From: JAGQVA01 sp033764335
GTDB taxonomy: Bacteria > Bacteroidota > Bacteroidia > J057
DNA length: 64,000 nucleotides
Reading direction: 5' to 3'
NCBI GenBank assembly: GCA_033764335.1
Contig: JANRJC010000059.1
Location: forward strand, 108,785-172,784
Program-made: the position numbers and the translations under genes
The notes under the pieces: generated by a model
What the model was told of the DNA's origin: nothing
The model's database searches: none
What the model saw: only the letters and a program-made list of their open reading frames with translations
Part shown: positions 9,235 to 17,780 of the stretch, in pieces
Layout: each line of letters opens with the position of its first letter
How positions within the stretch are numbered: the first letter of the stretch is position 1

Positions 9235-9672
9235 TTAAGAAGCTTTGGCTTCCAGAATCATTTTAAGGTTTCGCATAGTGGCTTCGAGTTCCTGGCCAAT
9301 GCGGGGACGAAGGAAGGTTTCGCCAAGTTGGAAAAAACCGCCCGGCTCGATCTGGTAGTTGAGCGTGACACGGGTTGACTCCCCCTCCTCGTCGAGGAGG
9401 AATTGCACTTCAAGCGGCACCGGGCCGGAGGTGGATTTATATTTTATTTCCTTTTCAGGTACAAAGCGAATCACGGTACTATTGGTTTCAATCTTCCTAC
9501 CCAAAAAAAAGGATTTGGTAAATAATTCCACCCCTTCTTCCATCTTTCCTTCTGTAACCTGTTTTGTTTCCCTATAGGTAGTGCCAAATTGTTTATGACT
9601 CCTGTAGTTGCTCAGGAACTTAAAAACTTTTTTAGCAGGCATTTCAATGATGATACTTTCCTTAAATTTCAT
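9235..9672 (-). CDS. SRPBCC (START-like) family protein
   Basis: 145 residues from the ATG at 9672; a TTG nine bases upstream in the same frame is less likely. The pattern IEMPAKKVFKFLSNYRSHKQ at the N-terminus, alternating strands, and a C-terminal helix (GQELEATMRNLKMILEA) mark the polyketide cyclase/dehydrase-type SRPBCC fold that binds hydrophobic ligands. No catalytic residues can be named. It ends at the hairpin at 9194-9227 and lies downstream of a methyltransferase gene on the same strand. Confidence 0.8.
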   Translation of the reverse strand: MKFKESIIIEMPAKKVFKFLSNYRSHKQFGTTYRETKQVTEGKMEEGVELFTKSFFLGRKIETNSTVIRFVPEKEIKYKSTSGPVPLEVQFLLDEEGESTRVTLNYQIEPGGFFQLGETFLRPRIGQELEATMRNLKMILEAKAS

Positions 9673-9751
9673 AGTCTTCAACGTGTCTTTTCCAAAGATC
9701 TGATTTCTCGAACAATCTAAGCTTATATATACTGATTTTCAGCGTTTAAGG

Positions 9752-10486
9752 TTATAATTTCTTCTCAAAAGGTGTAAGTCTCGCAAGGTACTCAAAATGA
9801 GGTCCGTTTAACAACAATTCACAGTGAAATCCATGCGCCCGCGCATGGCGGGTCAACCGTGGGAAGTCCACGTACAGCCAGTCAAAAGTCTCGCCCAACA
9901 CATTTTTATAGACCATCTGATAGGAAATAATGCCGTAATAAACCGGGTTGGGAGGAGCTGCGTTTTCGCTTTCAAAGAGGTAGGCAACGTCCGAGGAATC
10001 GAGCAATAGCTGCCCCCCGGGTTTCAGCAGACTACGGGCAAATACAAGAAATTTATTTAATCCTTTCAAATCACCTACGAGGCCGACTCCATTCATCAAC
10101 ATCAGCAAAGTATCGTATCTCTCGCCACTCAATTCCCAGATATTGGCATTCACCACTTTTTGTACGCCACGTTGACGCATAATCTCCACTGCACCGGGTG
10201 AAATGTCCAAAGCCGTTACCTCAAGGCCCGAATGTTGTAATTCTAAAGCATGACTCCCCGCCCCTGCCCCAATGTCCAGAACTTTTCCCCGGCATTCTTC
10301 CAATGCCCTTTTCTCCCATTCAGGCATTTGCGAAAAGCTGCGAAACAAATATTTCACAGGAATATGGTCTTCTTCTGCAAGGTCTGAAAATACCTGAACC
10401 CTCGCGGAAAGGTTACCGCGGAAGTAGTCCCGCATCGCCTGTCCAAATGGATCTCTGTTTATTTCCGTTATTACTCCCCCAGTCAA
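9752..10486 (-). CDS. Class I SAM-dependent methyltransferase
   Basis: 244 residues if the TTG at 10486 is used. An in-frame stop lies just upstream, and the next in-frame ATG is residue 17. Motif I is VLDIGAGAGSHALEL (about 89-103), motif II ends in ALDISPGAV, and motif IV is DTLLMLMNGVGLVG. The C-terminal half is typical of small-molecule methyltransferases. The substrate is unknown. It sits between a VWA protein and the SRPBCC gene, all transcribed leftward. Confidence 0.82.
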   Translation of the reverse strand: MTGGVITEINRDPFGQAMRDYFRGNLSARVQVFSDLAEEDHIPVKYLFRSFSQMPEWEKRALEECRGKVLDIGAGAGSHALELQHSGLEVTALDISPGAVEIMRQRGVQKVVNANIWELSGERYDTLLMLMNGVGLVGDLKGLNKFLVFARSLLKPGGQLLLDSSDVAYLFESENAAPPNPVYYGIISYQMVYKNVLGETFDWLYVDFPRLTRHARAHGFHCELLLNGPHFEYLARLTPFEKKL

Positions 10487-10570
10487 TTCAATTTAGTTTG
10501 CAGTTCATCCGGGGAAATATAATATTTTTTTGTAAACAGAAAAGAGAAAAATCGCGAAACCTGCGTTTTT

Positions 10571-12175
10571 TTATTTTTTACCCAAAACATGCCGCAAAAG
10601 AGTCACAGGCGCACCTTCCGCAGGAACAGCCGTATAGTCTCCTCCCCCCAGCCGAACCAATCCTGTGAGCCGGGTTTTTACTTCTGATTCATTCCGCCCA
10701 AAATAGCAGGCATCCAGTGAAATCTTGCGGAGATTATTTTCGGAAATCAGCTTGGTCAATGAAGGCTCTATCTCGAAACCACCATCCGAAATGATAATCA
10801 CCCGGTTGTCGCCCTTTTCACGAAAGTTTTGTGCGGCTTCTTCATAAGCAAGGATAAATCCGGCTTCGGGTTTACTTGCCCCGCCAACTTCCACTTGTTG
10901 CACGGCTTCCAGTATTTTTTGTTTCTGACTCGCAGCCGTCGCCGAAAGCACTACATTCGCATTTCCCGAATAGGTGATGATGGATACCTTGTCGGAAGGG
11001 GAAAGTTGCTCTAAAACATACGCAAAGGCCTGTTTGAATACCGGAAGTTTTTCCGGACGGGTCATCGAACCGGAAACATCCAGCAGAAAAACAAGGTTCC
11101 TTCCGGCAAAATTTACGGGTAAGGCCTCGGGTTGGAGGGTTCGGAAAATATTGGTTTCTGCTATTGCCCGCAGCAGCGGCTCCTCCGAAAGAGAAATAAA
11201 CCGGTTGTATTGGTAAATCAAACCCTGGCCTTCCCGGCTATATTTGTTGATGTGCTGATAATTAAAATAATAATAACCCTTACCCAGGCTTTCGTATCGG
11301 GAATCTGTTTCGGGGTTTTCGAGGTACTGACGGGTGTAATCGGCGATTTCGCGAATGGGTTTCAGCACTTCTGTATAACGAAGGTTGGGGTCATAACTGC
11401 TTCCCGGGCGCGGGGAAATCTCCCTCATAATGGCTTTCTGGCGAATCATTGATTTGCCCAGTGCGCGCTCCAGTTCCGGGAGGATCTCTTTTAACGTGCG
11501 GTTGTCCTCTATTCGGAGTGCGTTAAGGATCCTATGGCTCAGGTTTATCATAGACTTCAATTCATCGGCAGCCATCACCCAGGGGTTCGAGGGATGGGGA
11601 GCCTGGTATGTTCGATACACCTGCTCCAGGTCAAAGTACAAATTTCCTTTAACGACATTGAAGTCTTCAAAGAGAACGCCTGTTTCATCCAACTTTGCAT
11701 AAATGTCCCTGATTTGCTCCGCAGAATAGCTATTCGCATTTTGCGAAAAAGCGGTGAGTTGGCCGGATATTGTGTGAATACGGGTGTAAATTTTTCGGAT
11801 TTCTTCTACCCGTGTATTTAACCGGGCCTGAACCTCAGGAGTAAAAAACCGGGCAGAAGCCTTCAAATCTCCGTAGATTTCCTCGCCTTCCTGCATCCGG
11901 GCAGGCTCATATACCGGTGGCTTTGCCCATAAGTTCTGGTTTTCGGGGTTTTCCAACCGGGCGCGGTAGTATTGATTCAACTGTAAATTGAAGGCTTCCA
12001 GGTGTTTATGGATAATCCAGAATTCCTGCACACAGCTATTGAGGTAATCCGGATACCGGTTAAACGCCTGAAGCATTTCGGCAGTTATGGGTGCCGGCCG
12101 GGAATAAAGGGGAATTATCCCGATAAAAACCAGAATCAACACCCCAATTTGTAATTTTCCTCTCCTCGGTTTCAT
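10571..12175 (-). CDS. Exported VWA-domain protein
   Basis: 534 residues. An N-terminal hydrophobic segment (about 8-26) ending in SRPA looks like a signal peptide or anchor. Residues 30-340 are mostly helical and unassigned. The C-terminal von Willebrand factor A domain starts near residue 360 with the MIDAS motif LLDVSGSMT and carries the later Thr (STRL-type strand IITYSGNANVVL) and Asp (IIISDGGFE) positions. A complete MIDAS suggests metal-dependent protein binding at the cell surface or in the periplasm. Divergent from gmk. Confidence 0.82.
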   Translation of the reverse strand: MKPRRGKLQIGVLILVFIGIIPLYSRPAPITAEMLQAFNRYPDYLNSCVQEFWIIHKHLEAFNLQLNQYYRARLENPENQNLWAKPPVYEPARMQEGEEIYGDLKASARFFTPEVQARLNTRVEEIRKIYTRIHTISGQLTAFSQNANSYSAEQIRDIYAKLDETGVLFEDFNVVKGNLYFDLEQVYRTYQAPHPSNPWVMAADELKSMINLSHRILNALRIEDNRTLKEILPELERALGKSMIRQKAIMREISPRPGSSYDPNLRYTEVLKPIREIADYTRQYLENPETDSRYESLGKGYYYFNYQHINKYSREGQGLIYQYNRFISLSEEPLLRAIAETNIFRTLQPEALPVNFAGRNLVFLLDVSGSMTRPEKLPVFKQAFAYVLEQLSPSDKVSIITYSGNANVVLSATAASQKQKILEAVQQVEVGGASKPEAGFILAYEEAAQNFREKGDNRVIIISDGGFEIEPSLTKLISENNLRKISLDACYFGRNESEVKTRLTGLVRLGGGDYTAVPAEGAPVTLLRHVLGKK

Positions 12176-12336
12176 AGGTCCATACCGTTGAATCGTAAAT
12201 GTAATTACTTCGAATCTTTATTCAATTTCAATTTATTGGAATTTATTACCCGTGAATTTTCATAAACCTCATTGTTTTCCGCAGATATTGAATAAAGCCT
12301 TTGTTGGTGATTCGGCGGGATTGTGTAATTTTACCT

Positions 12337-12906
12337 ATGGAATTGAGTAAAGGAAAGGTATTTATCATCTCGGCTCCCAGTGGTGCGGGAAAAACGACCC
12401 TCGTCAACCGTGTGTTGGAAGGTTTTTCCGGGTTTTCATTTTCGGTTTCCGCTACTACCCGACCGGCGCGGAGTTATGAGCAGGAAGGGGTTCATTATTA
12501 TTTTATTACTGAAGCTGATTTTCGAAGGCGTTTATCCGACGGAGAATTTCTCGAATGGCAGGAAGTATATGAAGGGCGCCTCTATGGTACACTCAAAGCC
12601 GAGGTGGAGCGAATCCTTGCAGAAGGGAAAAATCCCATATTTGATGTAGATGTCGAAGGAGGGCTTAATATCAAAAAACATTATGGCAACAATGCGGTAG
12701 CTATTTTTATTAGTCCCCCTTCACTCACCGCGTTGAAAGAAAGGCTTAGGCAAAGAGGCTCTGACAACGAAACCGAAATTGCCCGAAGGCTGGCCAAAGC
12801 AGAAAAAGAAATGGCTTACCGCGACCGCTTTGATTATGTCGTGGTAAATGACGAACTCGAAAAAGCGACGGAAACTCTATTTGCGATTGTGCGCGCCCAT
12901 ATTTAA
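12337..12906 (+). CDS. gmk: Guanylate kinase
   Basis: 189 residues from the ATG at 12337; an upstream in-frame TTG would add 12 non-conserved residues. It phosphorylates GMP to GDP with ATP. The P-loop SAPSGAGKTT lies at about 12-21, the GMP-binding VSATTRPARSYEQEGVHYYF follows, and the lid and Arg-rich region is LRQRGSDNETEIARRL. Length and motif order are standard. Ten bases separate it from nadD, so the two are co-transcribed. Confidence 0.96.
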   Translation: MELSKGKVFIISAPSGAGKTTLVNRVLEGFSGFSFSVSATTRPARSYEQEGVHYYFITEADFRRRLSDGEFLEWQEVYEGRLYGTLKAEVERILAEGKNPIFDVDVEGGLNIKKHYGNNAVAIFISPPSLTALKERLRQRGSDNETEIARRLAKAEKEMAYRDRFDYVVVNDELEKATETLFAIVRAHI

Positions 12907-12916
12907 TTCCTAAAAA

Positions 12917-13489
12917 ATGAACATCGGACTGTTTTTTGGTTCATTTAACCCGATTCACCACGGTCACCTCATCCTTGCGCAGACGGCACTCAACCAGACC
13001 GATCTGGATTACGTTTGGTTTGTCGTTTCTCCCCAAAATCCCCTCAAGAAAAAAAACAATCTTTTGTCCGAATACGACCGGCTGAAAATGGTGGAGTTGT
13101 CGGTAGCGGGAAATATTCGCCTTCTGGCCTCCAATGTGGAATTTTCGCTACCCAAACCTTCCTATACCATAGATACCCTTACCCATCTGGCCGATAAATA
13201 CCGTTCCTATAAATTTTCGCTGATTATGGGGCAGGACAATTTGCAGTTCCTGCATAAATGGAAAAACCACGAAGCCATCCTCAAATATTACCGCATATTT
13301 GTTTACCCCCGAGTCGGAGAAATCGCTTCACAATATGACCGGCACCCCAATATCCATTGGTTTGAAGCACCTTTACTGAATATTTCGGCGACTTATATCC
13401 GGCAGATTATACAAGAGGGAAAATCGGTACGATATATGGTTCCCGATCCGGTATGGGAATACATTGAATCTTCCGGTATTTACCGCTGA
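12917..13489 (+). CDS. nadD: Nicotinate-nucleotide adenylyltransferase
   Basis: 190 residues. It adenylates nicotinate mononucleotide to deamido-NAD in NAD synthesis. The nucleotidyl-transferase motif is GSFNPIHHGHL (residues 8-18) and the second signature is ISATYIRQ near the C-terminus. IMGQDNL and the WF.V(S)PQNPLK region are diagnostic for NadD. It ends four bases from the convergently transcribed pdxA stop. Confidence 0.95.
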   Translation: MNIGLFFGSFNPIHHGHLILAQTALNQTDLDYVWFVVSPQNPLKKKNNLLSEYDRLKMVELSVAGNIRLLASNVEFSLPKPSYTIDTLTHLADKYRSYKFSLIMGQDNLQFLHKWKNHEAILKYYRIFVYPRVGEIASQYDRHPNIHWFEAPLLNISATYIRQIIQEGKSVRYMVPDPVWEYIESSGIYR

Positions 13490-13493
13490 TGTT

Positions 13494-14579
13494 TTATTCC
13501 TCGTAATCGCCTTCGATTCGCTGGATATAATTTTTACCCGGAACCAGCGGATTGGCGCGAAGTTCGGCGTTTTCCGTGCGATTGCGGAACACATCCATCG
13601 CCACAAACATAGACTGATAAAGGCTTGTCGGGTCGGCGATATTTTTCCCGGCAATATCAAAGGCCACCCCGTGATCGGGAGAAGTGCGCACCAGCGGAAT
13701 GCCTGCGGTATAATTTACCCCTTCATATCCCGCCAGCAGTTTAAACGGGATGAGGCCCTGGTCGTGGTACATGGCGATTACGCCATCAAATCTTTTATAA
13801 GTCATTGAGCCAAAAAATCCATCGGCGGGGTAAGGGCCGGAGACAAAAATACCTTTGGCCTTCAGTTCTTCGATGGCAGGGATGATGATTTTTTGTTCTT
13901 CTTCACCAATCAGTCCATTGTCTCCTGCGTGGGGATTGAGACCCATTACGGCGATCATGGGTTTAGGAAGATTGAAGTCGTAGAGGAGCGACTCATGGAG
14001 GAGCATTACTTTGCGAATGATGCGCTCTTTAGACAGGTTGCGGGAGACATCCTGGATGGGGACATGGTTAGTGACCAGACCTACACGCAGCCCGTCCCAG
14101 ACCATGAGCATAAGATTATCGTCCACATTAAAAGCCTGAGCGAGCATTTCCGTATGGCCGGTAAAACCCGCGTGATGATGTTGAATGAGCGATTTATCCA
14201 CGGGCAGAGTTACGAGTGCGTCTATTTCCCGGTGTTGGGCATCTTCGATGGCACTTTTCAGTGCCTGATAAGCGATGAGTGCGCCAAACTCGGAGGGTTT
14301 GCCGATTTCGAAGCGGTCGGAGTCATCCCCCACCTCAATGATATTGAGGCGACCAGACTGAGCCTGTCCGGCCTTTTGCACGATGTTGTAATTAAACTTA
14401 TTGATTTCCAGTGCTTTGCGATAAATATTAAGCACTTTAGAAGAGCCATAAAGAATGGGAATACAGAGGTCTTTAAGGCGTTGATCCTGAAAAGCCTTCA
14501 GGACAAGTTCAGGGCCAATGCCGCAGACATCACCGATGGTGATGCCGACGCGAAGTTTATCGTTATGATTATTGTTCAT
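13494..14579 (-). CDS. pdxA: 4-hydroxythreonine-4-phosphate dehydrogenase
   Basis: 361 residues, PdxA family, pyridoxal 5'-phosphate synthesis by NAD-dependent oxidation of 4-phosphohydroxy-L-threonine. It opens with RVGITIGDVCGIGPELVLKA. The substrate and metal His residues are in FTGHTEMLAQ, MYHDQGLIPFK and TSPDHGVAFDIAG. All conserved blocks are present. It is convergent with nadD, with a 4-bp gap. Confidence 0.95.
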   Translation of the reverse strand: MNNNHNDKLRVGITIGDVCGIGPELVLKAFQDQRLKDLCIPILYGSSKVLNIYRKALEINKFNYNIVQKAGQAQSGRLNIIEVGDDSDRFEIGKPSEFGALIAYQALKSAIEDAQHREIDALVTLPVDKSLIQHHHAGFTGHTEMLAQAFNVDDNLMLMVWDGLRVGLVTNHVPIQDVSRNLSKERIIRKVMLLHESLLYDFNLPKPMIAVMGLNPHAGDNGLIGEEEQKIIIPAIEELKAKGIFVSGPYPADGFFGSMTYKRFDGVIAMYHDQGLIPFKLLAGYEGVNYTAGIPLVRTSPDHGVAFDIAGKNIADPTSLYQSMFVAMDVFRNRTENAELRANPLVPGKNYIQRIEGDYEE

Positions 14580-14654
14580 TTTGAGAGAGGTATTACCTTC
14601 ATTCCCGGCAAATTACAAACACTTAGGCAGAATCAGAAATGACATACGGTCTTT

Positions 14655-14867
14655 TTAAGCGGCGTGTGGTTCAAAATATAACCGCATAAGATCTTTTTCT
14701 TCCGCCGCTAAGAAAGCTATGGTTCGGCCGCTTTTATCAGCAAACTCTACTTCGAATACCTGATCCGTCCATTGTTCTACAATTGTCCCCACTTGTCCTT
14801 TTTTAAGCCGTTTTTCCGGAACATCCTTCATAAGTGCTACTACATCTAGAAGTTTTATCGTTTCCAT
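14655..14867 (-). CDS. DUF4926-family small protein
   Basis: 70 residues. The pattern LLDVVALMKDVPEKRLKKGQ followed by VGTIVEQW and a strand-rich VEFADKSGRTIAFL matches the DUF4926 family, small beta-barrel proteins of unknown function. It starts 11 bases after the stop of the DUF6883 gene. Small size, tight coupling and lack of other motifs make a toxin/antitoxin or effector/immunity-type pair possible; this is inference from context only. Confidence 0.7.
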   Translation of the reverse strand: METIKLLDVVALMKDVPEKRLKKGQVGTIVEQWTDQVFEVEFADKSGRTIAFLAAEEKDLMRLYFEPHAA

Positions 14868-14878
14868 TTTAGACTAAT

Positions 14879-15214
14879 TTAAATCACATAACAAGAAGTC
14901 AGAGATGGATATGACTCGCCATTTCGAATTATCCATGCAGTACGAATCACCGCTTCATTATAATCAGTACGAATAAACAGGTCAACATGATACCGTTTTC
15001 CAAAACTGCTATTCTCCTCTTCAACCGCGTCTATTATCGCAATTCCATTATAAATTTCATCAATAAGCCATAAATAATCCTGCTGTGTTAGTCCCAAAGC
15101 AGACTTAAATACAATTGCTTTATGCTTGCCTTCTGGATGCAGCGGGTTCAAAGCATAATCCCGAATTTTGGGAATGGGTATGATTGCATCATTATATCCG
15201 GGGAGTAATGCCAT
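14879..15214 (-). CDS. DUF6883-family protein
   Basis: 111 residues from the ATG at 15214; a TTG six bases upstream is also in frame. The block IPIPKIRDYALNPLHPEGKH, then KAIVFKSALGLTQQDYLWL, is characteristic of DUF6883, a family of unknown biochemical role. C-terminal strands are of the YHVDLFIRT and AVIRTAWIIR kind. It comes before a DUF4926 gene (gap 11 bp) and is divergent from rsmA. Confidence 0.7.
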   Translation of the reverse strand: MALLPGYNDAIIPIPKIRDYALNPLHPEGKHKAIVFKSALGLTQQDYLWLIDEIYNGIAIIDAVEEENSSFGKRYHVDLFIRTDYNEAVIRTAWIIRNGESYPSLTSCYVI

Positions 15215-15268
15215 ACCCAAATATAAATATTTTTACGAATATTCTCCGGTGTATTATGACAAACAAAC

Positions 15269-15276
15269 TACCTTTG
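15269..15276 (+). promoter_or_regulatory. Candidate -7 box for rsmA
   Basis: TACCTTTG fits the Bacteroidota sigma-A -7 consensus TAnnTTTG and lies 23 bases before the rsmA ATG. No convincing -33 TTG element was seen at the expected spacing. Confidence 0.35.
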
Positions 15277-15298
15277 TCAGCTCAACCTCTCAACCTCC

Positions 15299-16060
15299 AT
15301 GTCTAATCTCAAACCCAAAAAATATTTGGGGCAACATTTTCTCACGGATCTCTCGGTTGCGAAAAAAATCGTGGGCCTGCTCTCCGCGCCGCCTTCTGCG
15401 CAGGTAGTGGAAATCGGCCCCGGGCAGGGGGTGCTCACGGCTTTTTTGCTGGAAAAATATGCCTCGCTCAAATTGCTGGAGGTGGATCCCGAAGCGGTAA
15501 ATTATATTCAATCGCATTTTGCGAAGTATTCGCCGGACATCATCCATCAGGATGTATTGAAGTGGAATCCGGCGGAAAATCTGGAGGCAGAGGCGTATTT
15601 TATCAGCAACCTTCCTTACAATATCAGTTCGCCTTTCTTTTTCCTCATGCTGGAAAATCTGGATTTTGTACGGGAGGGGGTATTTATGATTCAGAAGGAG
15701 GTAGCGGAAAGGATCTGCGCCGACAAAGGCTCCAAAACCTACGGTATCCTGAGTGTTTTGCTGGGGGCTTATTTTGACCTGAAATACGAATTTTCGGTGC
15801 CGCCTCATGTGTTCCGCCCGCCGCCTAAAGTGATGAGCGGGGTCATCCGAATGGTCAAGAAGGAGGTTTTACCCCCAATACCATTTCCCCAACTGAAACA
15901 ACTCGTAAAAGCCGCTTTCAACCAGCGGCGCAAGACCCTGCGCAACGCGCTGAAAGGAATCGAAATCAACGACTTCCCGGAAAAGGAAAAATGGCTTTCC
16001 CTCCGTGCCGAGCAGTTAGGCGTAGATGATTTTGTGAAACTAGCAGGGGAGATGACATAA
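15299..16060 (+). CDS. rsmA: 16S rRNA (adenine1518/1519-N6)-dimethyltransferase
   Basis: 253 residues, KsgA/RsmA. It dimethylates two adjacent adenines in the 3' hairpin of 16S rRNA during small-subunit maturation. Motifs are KKYLGQHFLTD at the N-terminus, the SAM-binding EIGPGQGVLT near residue 40 and the catalytic NLPYNISSP near 102. The C-terminal domain has the RRKTLRNALKG signature. Length is normal. It follows a candidate promoter and is divergent from the DUF6883 gene. Confidence 0.95.
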   Translation: MSNLKPKKYLGQHFLTDLSVAKKIVGLLSAPPSAQVVEIGPGQGVLTAFLLEKYASLKLLEVDPEAVNYIQSHFAKYSPDIIHQDVLKWNPAENLEAEAYFISNLPYNISSPFFFLMLENLDFVREGVFMIQKEVAERICADKGSKTYGILSVLLGAYFDLKYEFSVPPHVFRPPPKVMSGVIRMVKKEVLPPIPFPQLKQLVKAAFNQRRKTLRNALKGIEINDFPEKEKWLSLRAEQLGVDDFVKLAGEMT

Positions 16061-16101
16061 GAGGGCGTTCCCCCGGTTTTGTTTTTCGACTCTGTGAGAA
16101 T

Positions 16102-16200
16102 CTGTGATTCCTCTGTGGAACTCTGTGATTTCCTTACCCAAAACTTGTCAGGGACAAGCAAATAAAGCGGTTAACACAGAGTTCCACAGAGGAATCACAG
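16102..16200. repeat. Perfect 26-bp inverted repeat between rsmA and the nSTAND gene
   Basis: Arms at 16102-16127 and 16175-16200 are exact reverse complements, separated by 47 bp. The arms are built from a short CTCTGTG-type repeat. The pair sits between convergent genes and could form a long hairpin or stop transcription from either side. A related but imperfect inverted pair occurs at the right edge of the window. Confidence 0.85.
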
Positions 16201-16247
16201 AGTCCCAGAGAAGAAGATTTTTAGATCCCAATGGGTTTATAATTTCA

Positions 16248-17780
16248 TTATTTTGGGGTTAATTCCTCCTCACATCGCCGGATTTTTTGCGCGATTTCGG
16301 GGTCGCCGGGTTTTAGGGTCAGGGCTTCGCGGTATTTCGAGAAGGCGTAACCGTATTCTCCTTCCTGCACAAAGCTGTCGCCATCGCGTACCAGAGCGCG
16401 GGCTTTTTCGGCTTGTAAATCGCGCAGACTGGCTGCGGTTTTGTCGCGTTCGGCTTCGGCTTCGGTCTGGGCAGTTTTGGCGGCTTCTTGCGCCTGGGTG
16501 GCGGCGCGATATTGCCAGTAGGCTATGATCAGCCCCACTACGGCTACGCCTGCGAGGATATTGGAAAAAACACGCCTCCGGCGTTCTTTTGCGGCTTCGC
16601 TCCGCGCCGCCGCTACTGCTGCTTCCTGCTGCCGGCGAATTTCGGCTTCGCGGGCTTCTTTTTCCGCCGACTGGCGTTTGTGTTTGGCTTCCAGCACCGG
16701 CGCTACCAGGGTGTCGTGGCTGAGCTCGTAGGTATATCCTCCCTGAAGGCTCGGCTCCGCCCGCAGCAAGTGGGCGTCCACCAGGGCGCGAAGTTGTGCG
16801 GGCGTAATGCCATATACTCGGAAAATCTGCCCCTCGTATAGGCTGAGGCGGCGTTCTTCTTCTTCGAATACCAGTCCTTCTTCGATCAACCGCCGGGCTG
16901 CTAACTGGCTGGCCTCGTCGCCGAGCAATTGTAGTTGTTTTTCGTAATACCCGCCGGTAACGGCTTCCAGGTCGCCGAGATCGTTTATATCTATGGTCTG
17001 GCCTTCTCTCTTCACCTGGCTCTCTACGGACTGGCAGAGTATCTGCAATTGTGTGGACTCTATGCGCTGGCTGCCGTCCTCGGTGAGGTAGGCGATAAGA
17101 CGGTTGAGTGCCTCGGGAGAATAGGTAAACCGTGGGCTGGAAAATCCTTCCTCACGGCTCTGTGCGGGTTCGAGAATGGCCTGCCTTGCGGCATTTTCGT
17201 CGAGGGGGGGCAGTTCAATGGTCTTCTCCTCCACGGAGTCGGGGTCTTCTTCGAGTTGGGTTTCCAGTTTTTCCCGGATACGCTGGGGAATGCGGGTGAA
17301 AAGAACTTCCGAAAGTCCTGCTCCAAAATCGCTGATTGCTTCCGCGGGGTAAGTAAATAATTCTTCAAACTGGTCAAACACCAGCAAAAAGGGCCGTTTG
17401 TTTTGCGCCTGGGCGGTTTTTAGTATTTGCCAGAGGGAATTTTCCATACCGGCAAGCGACGATAAAGGGTCATGGCCTTCGGCGGAGACAGCGGTAAGAA
17501 TATGCTGAAGGGTAATTTCCAGCGGATTTTCTTGTTTGTCGGGCGTCCACGGGCCGAGGCGAATGGTTAGCGGCTGATAAATGCCTTCGCGGCGAATCGC
17601 GGGTAGCAAACCGGCATTGATGAGCGAAGATTTGCCCATGCCGGACTTGGCGTAAATGGCTACCAACGGCTCCAAACGCACGAGGCGGTGCAGGCGTTCG
17701 GTCTCGTTTTTTCGCCCGAAAAATACCTGATTCTGGTCTGCGCTAAAGGGCTGCGCACCGGGATAGCGGTTTATGCTCAT
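16248..17780 (-). CDS. nSTAND1 NTPase with membrane anchor and TPR-like tail
   Basis: 510 residues. The nSTAND1 hallmark PGAQPFSADQNQVFFGRKNE opens the protein. The P-loop is AKSGMGKSS (44-52), Walker B is FLLVFDQFEELF (131-142), and a winged-helix-like part follows. A single membrane segment lies at about 402-422, then an Ala/Glu-rich coiled coil and one TPR-like hairpin (GEYGYAFSKYREALTLKPGD). STAND NTPases act as switchable sensors that oligomerise to activate an effector. Its ATG overlaps the stop of the upstream SIR2-like gene by four bases (ATGA type), so the two are translationally coupled and probably form one sensor/effector unit. Confidence 0.85.
   Translation of the reverse strand: MSINRYPGAQPFSADQNQVFFGRKNETERLHRLVRLEPLVAIYAKSGMGKSSLINAGLLPAIRREGIYQPLTIRLGPWTPDKQENPLEITLQHILTAVSAEGHDPLSSLAGMENSLWQILKTAQAQNKRPFLLVFDQFEELFTYPAEAISDFGAGLSEVLFTRIPQRIREKLETQLEEDPDSVEEKTIELPPLDENAARQAILEPAQSREEGFSSPRFTYSPEALNRLIAYLTEDGSQRIESTQLQILCQSVESQVKREGQTIDINDLGDLEAVTGGYYEKQLQLLGDEASQLAARRLIEEGLVFEEEERRLSLYEGQIFRVYGITPAQLRALVDAHLLRAEPSLQGGYTYELSHDTLVAPVLEAKHKRQSAEKEAREAEIRRQQEAAVAAARSEAAKERRRRVFSNILAGVAVVGLIIAYWQYRAATQAQEAAKTAQTEAEAERDKTAASLRDLQAEKARALVRDGDSFVQEGEYGYAFSKYREALTLKPGDPEIAQKIRRCEEELTPK

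Noticed and set aside
15218..15225. TATATTTG on the minus strand as promoter of the DUF6883 gene
   Set aside because: It ends only four bases before the start codon, so transcription would begin inside the gene.
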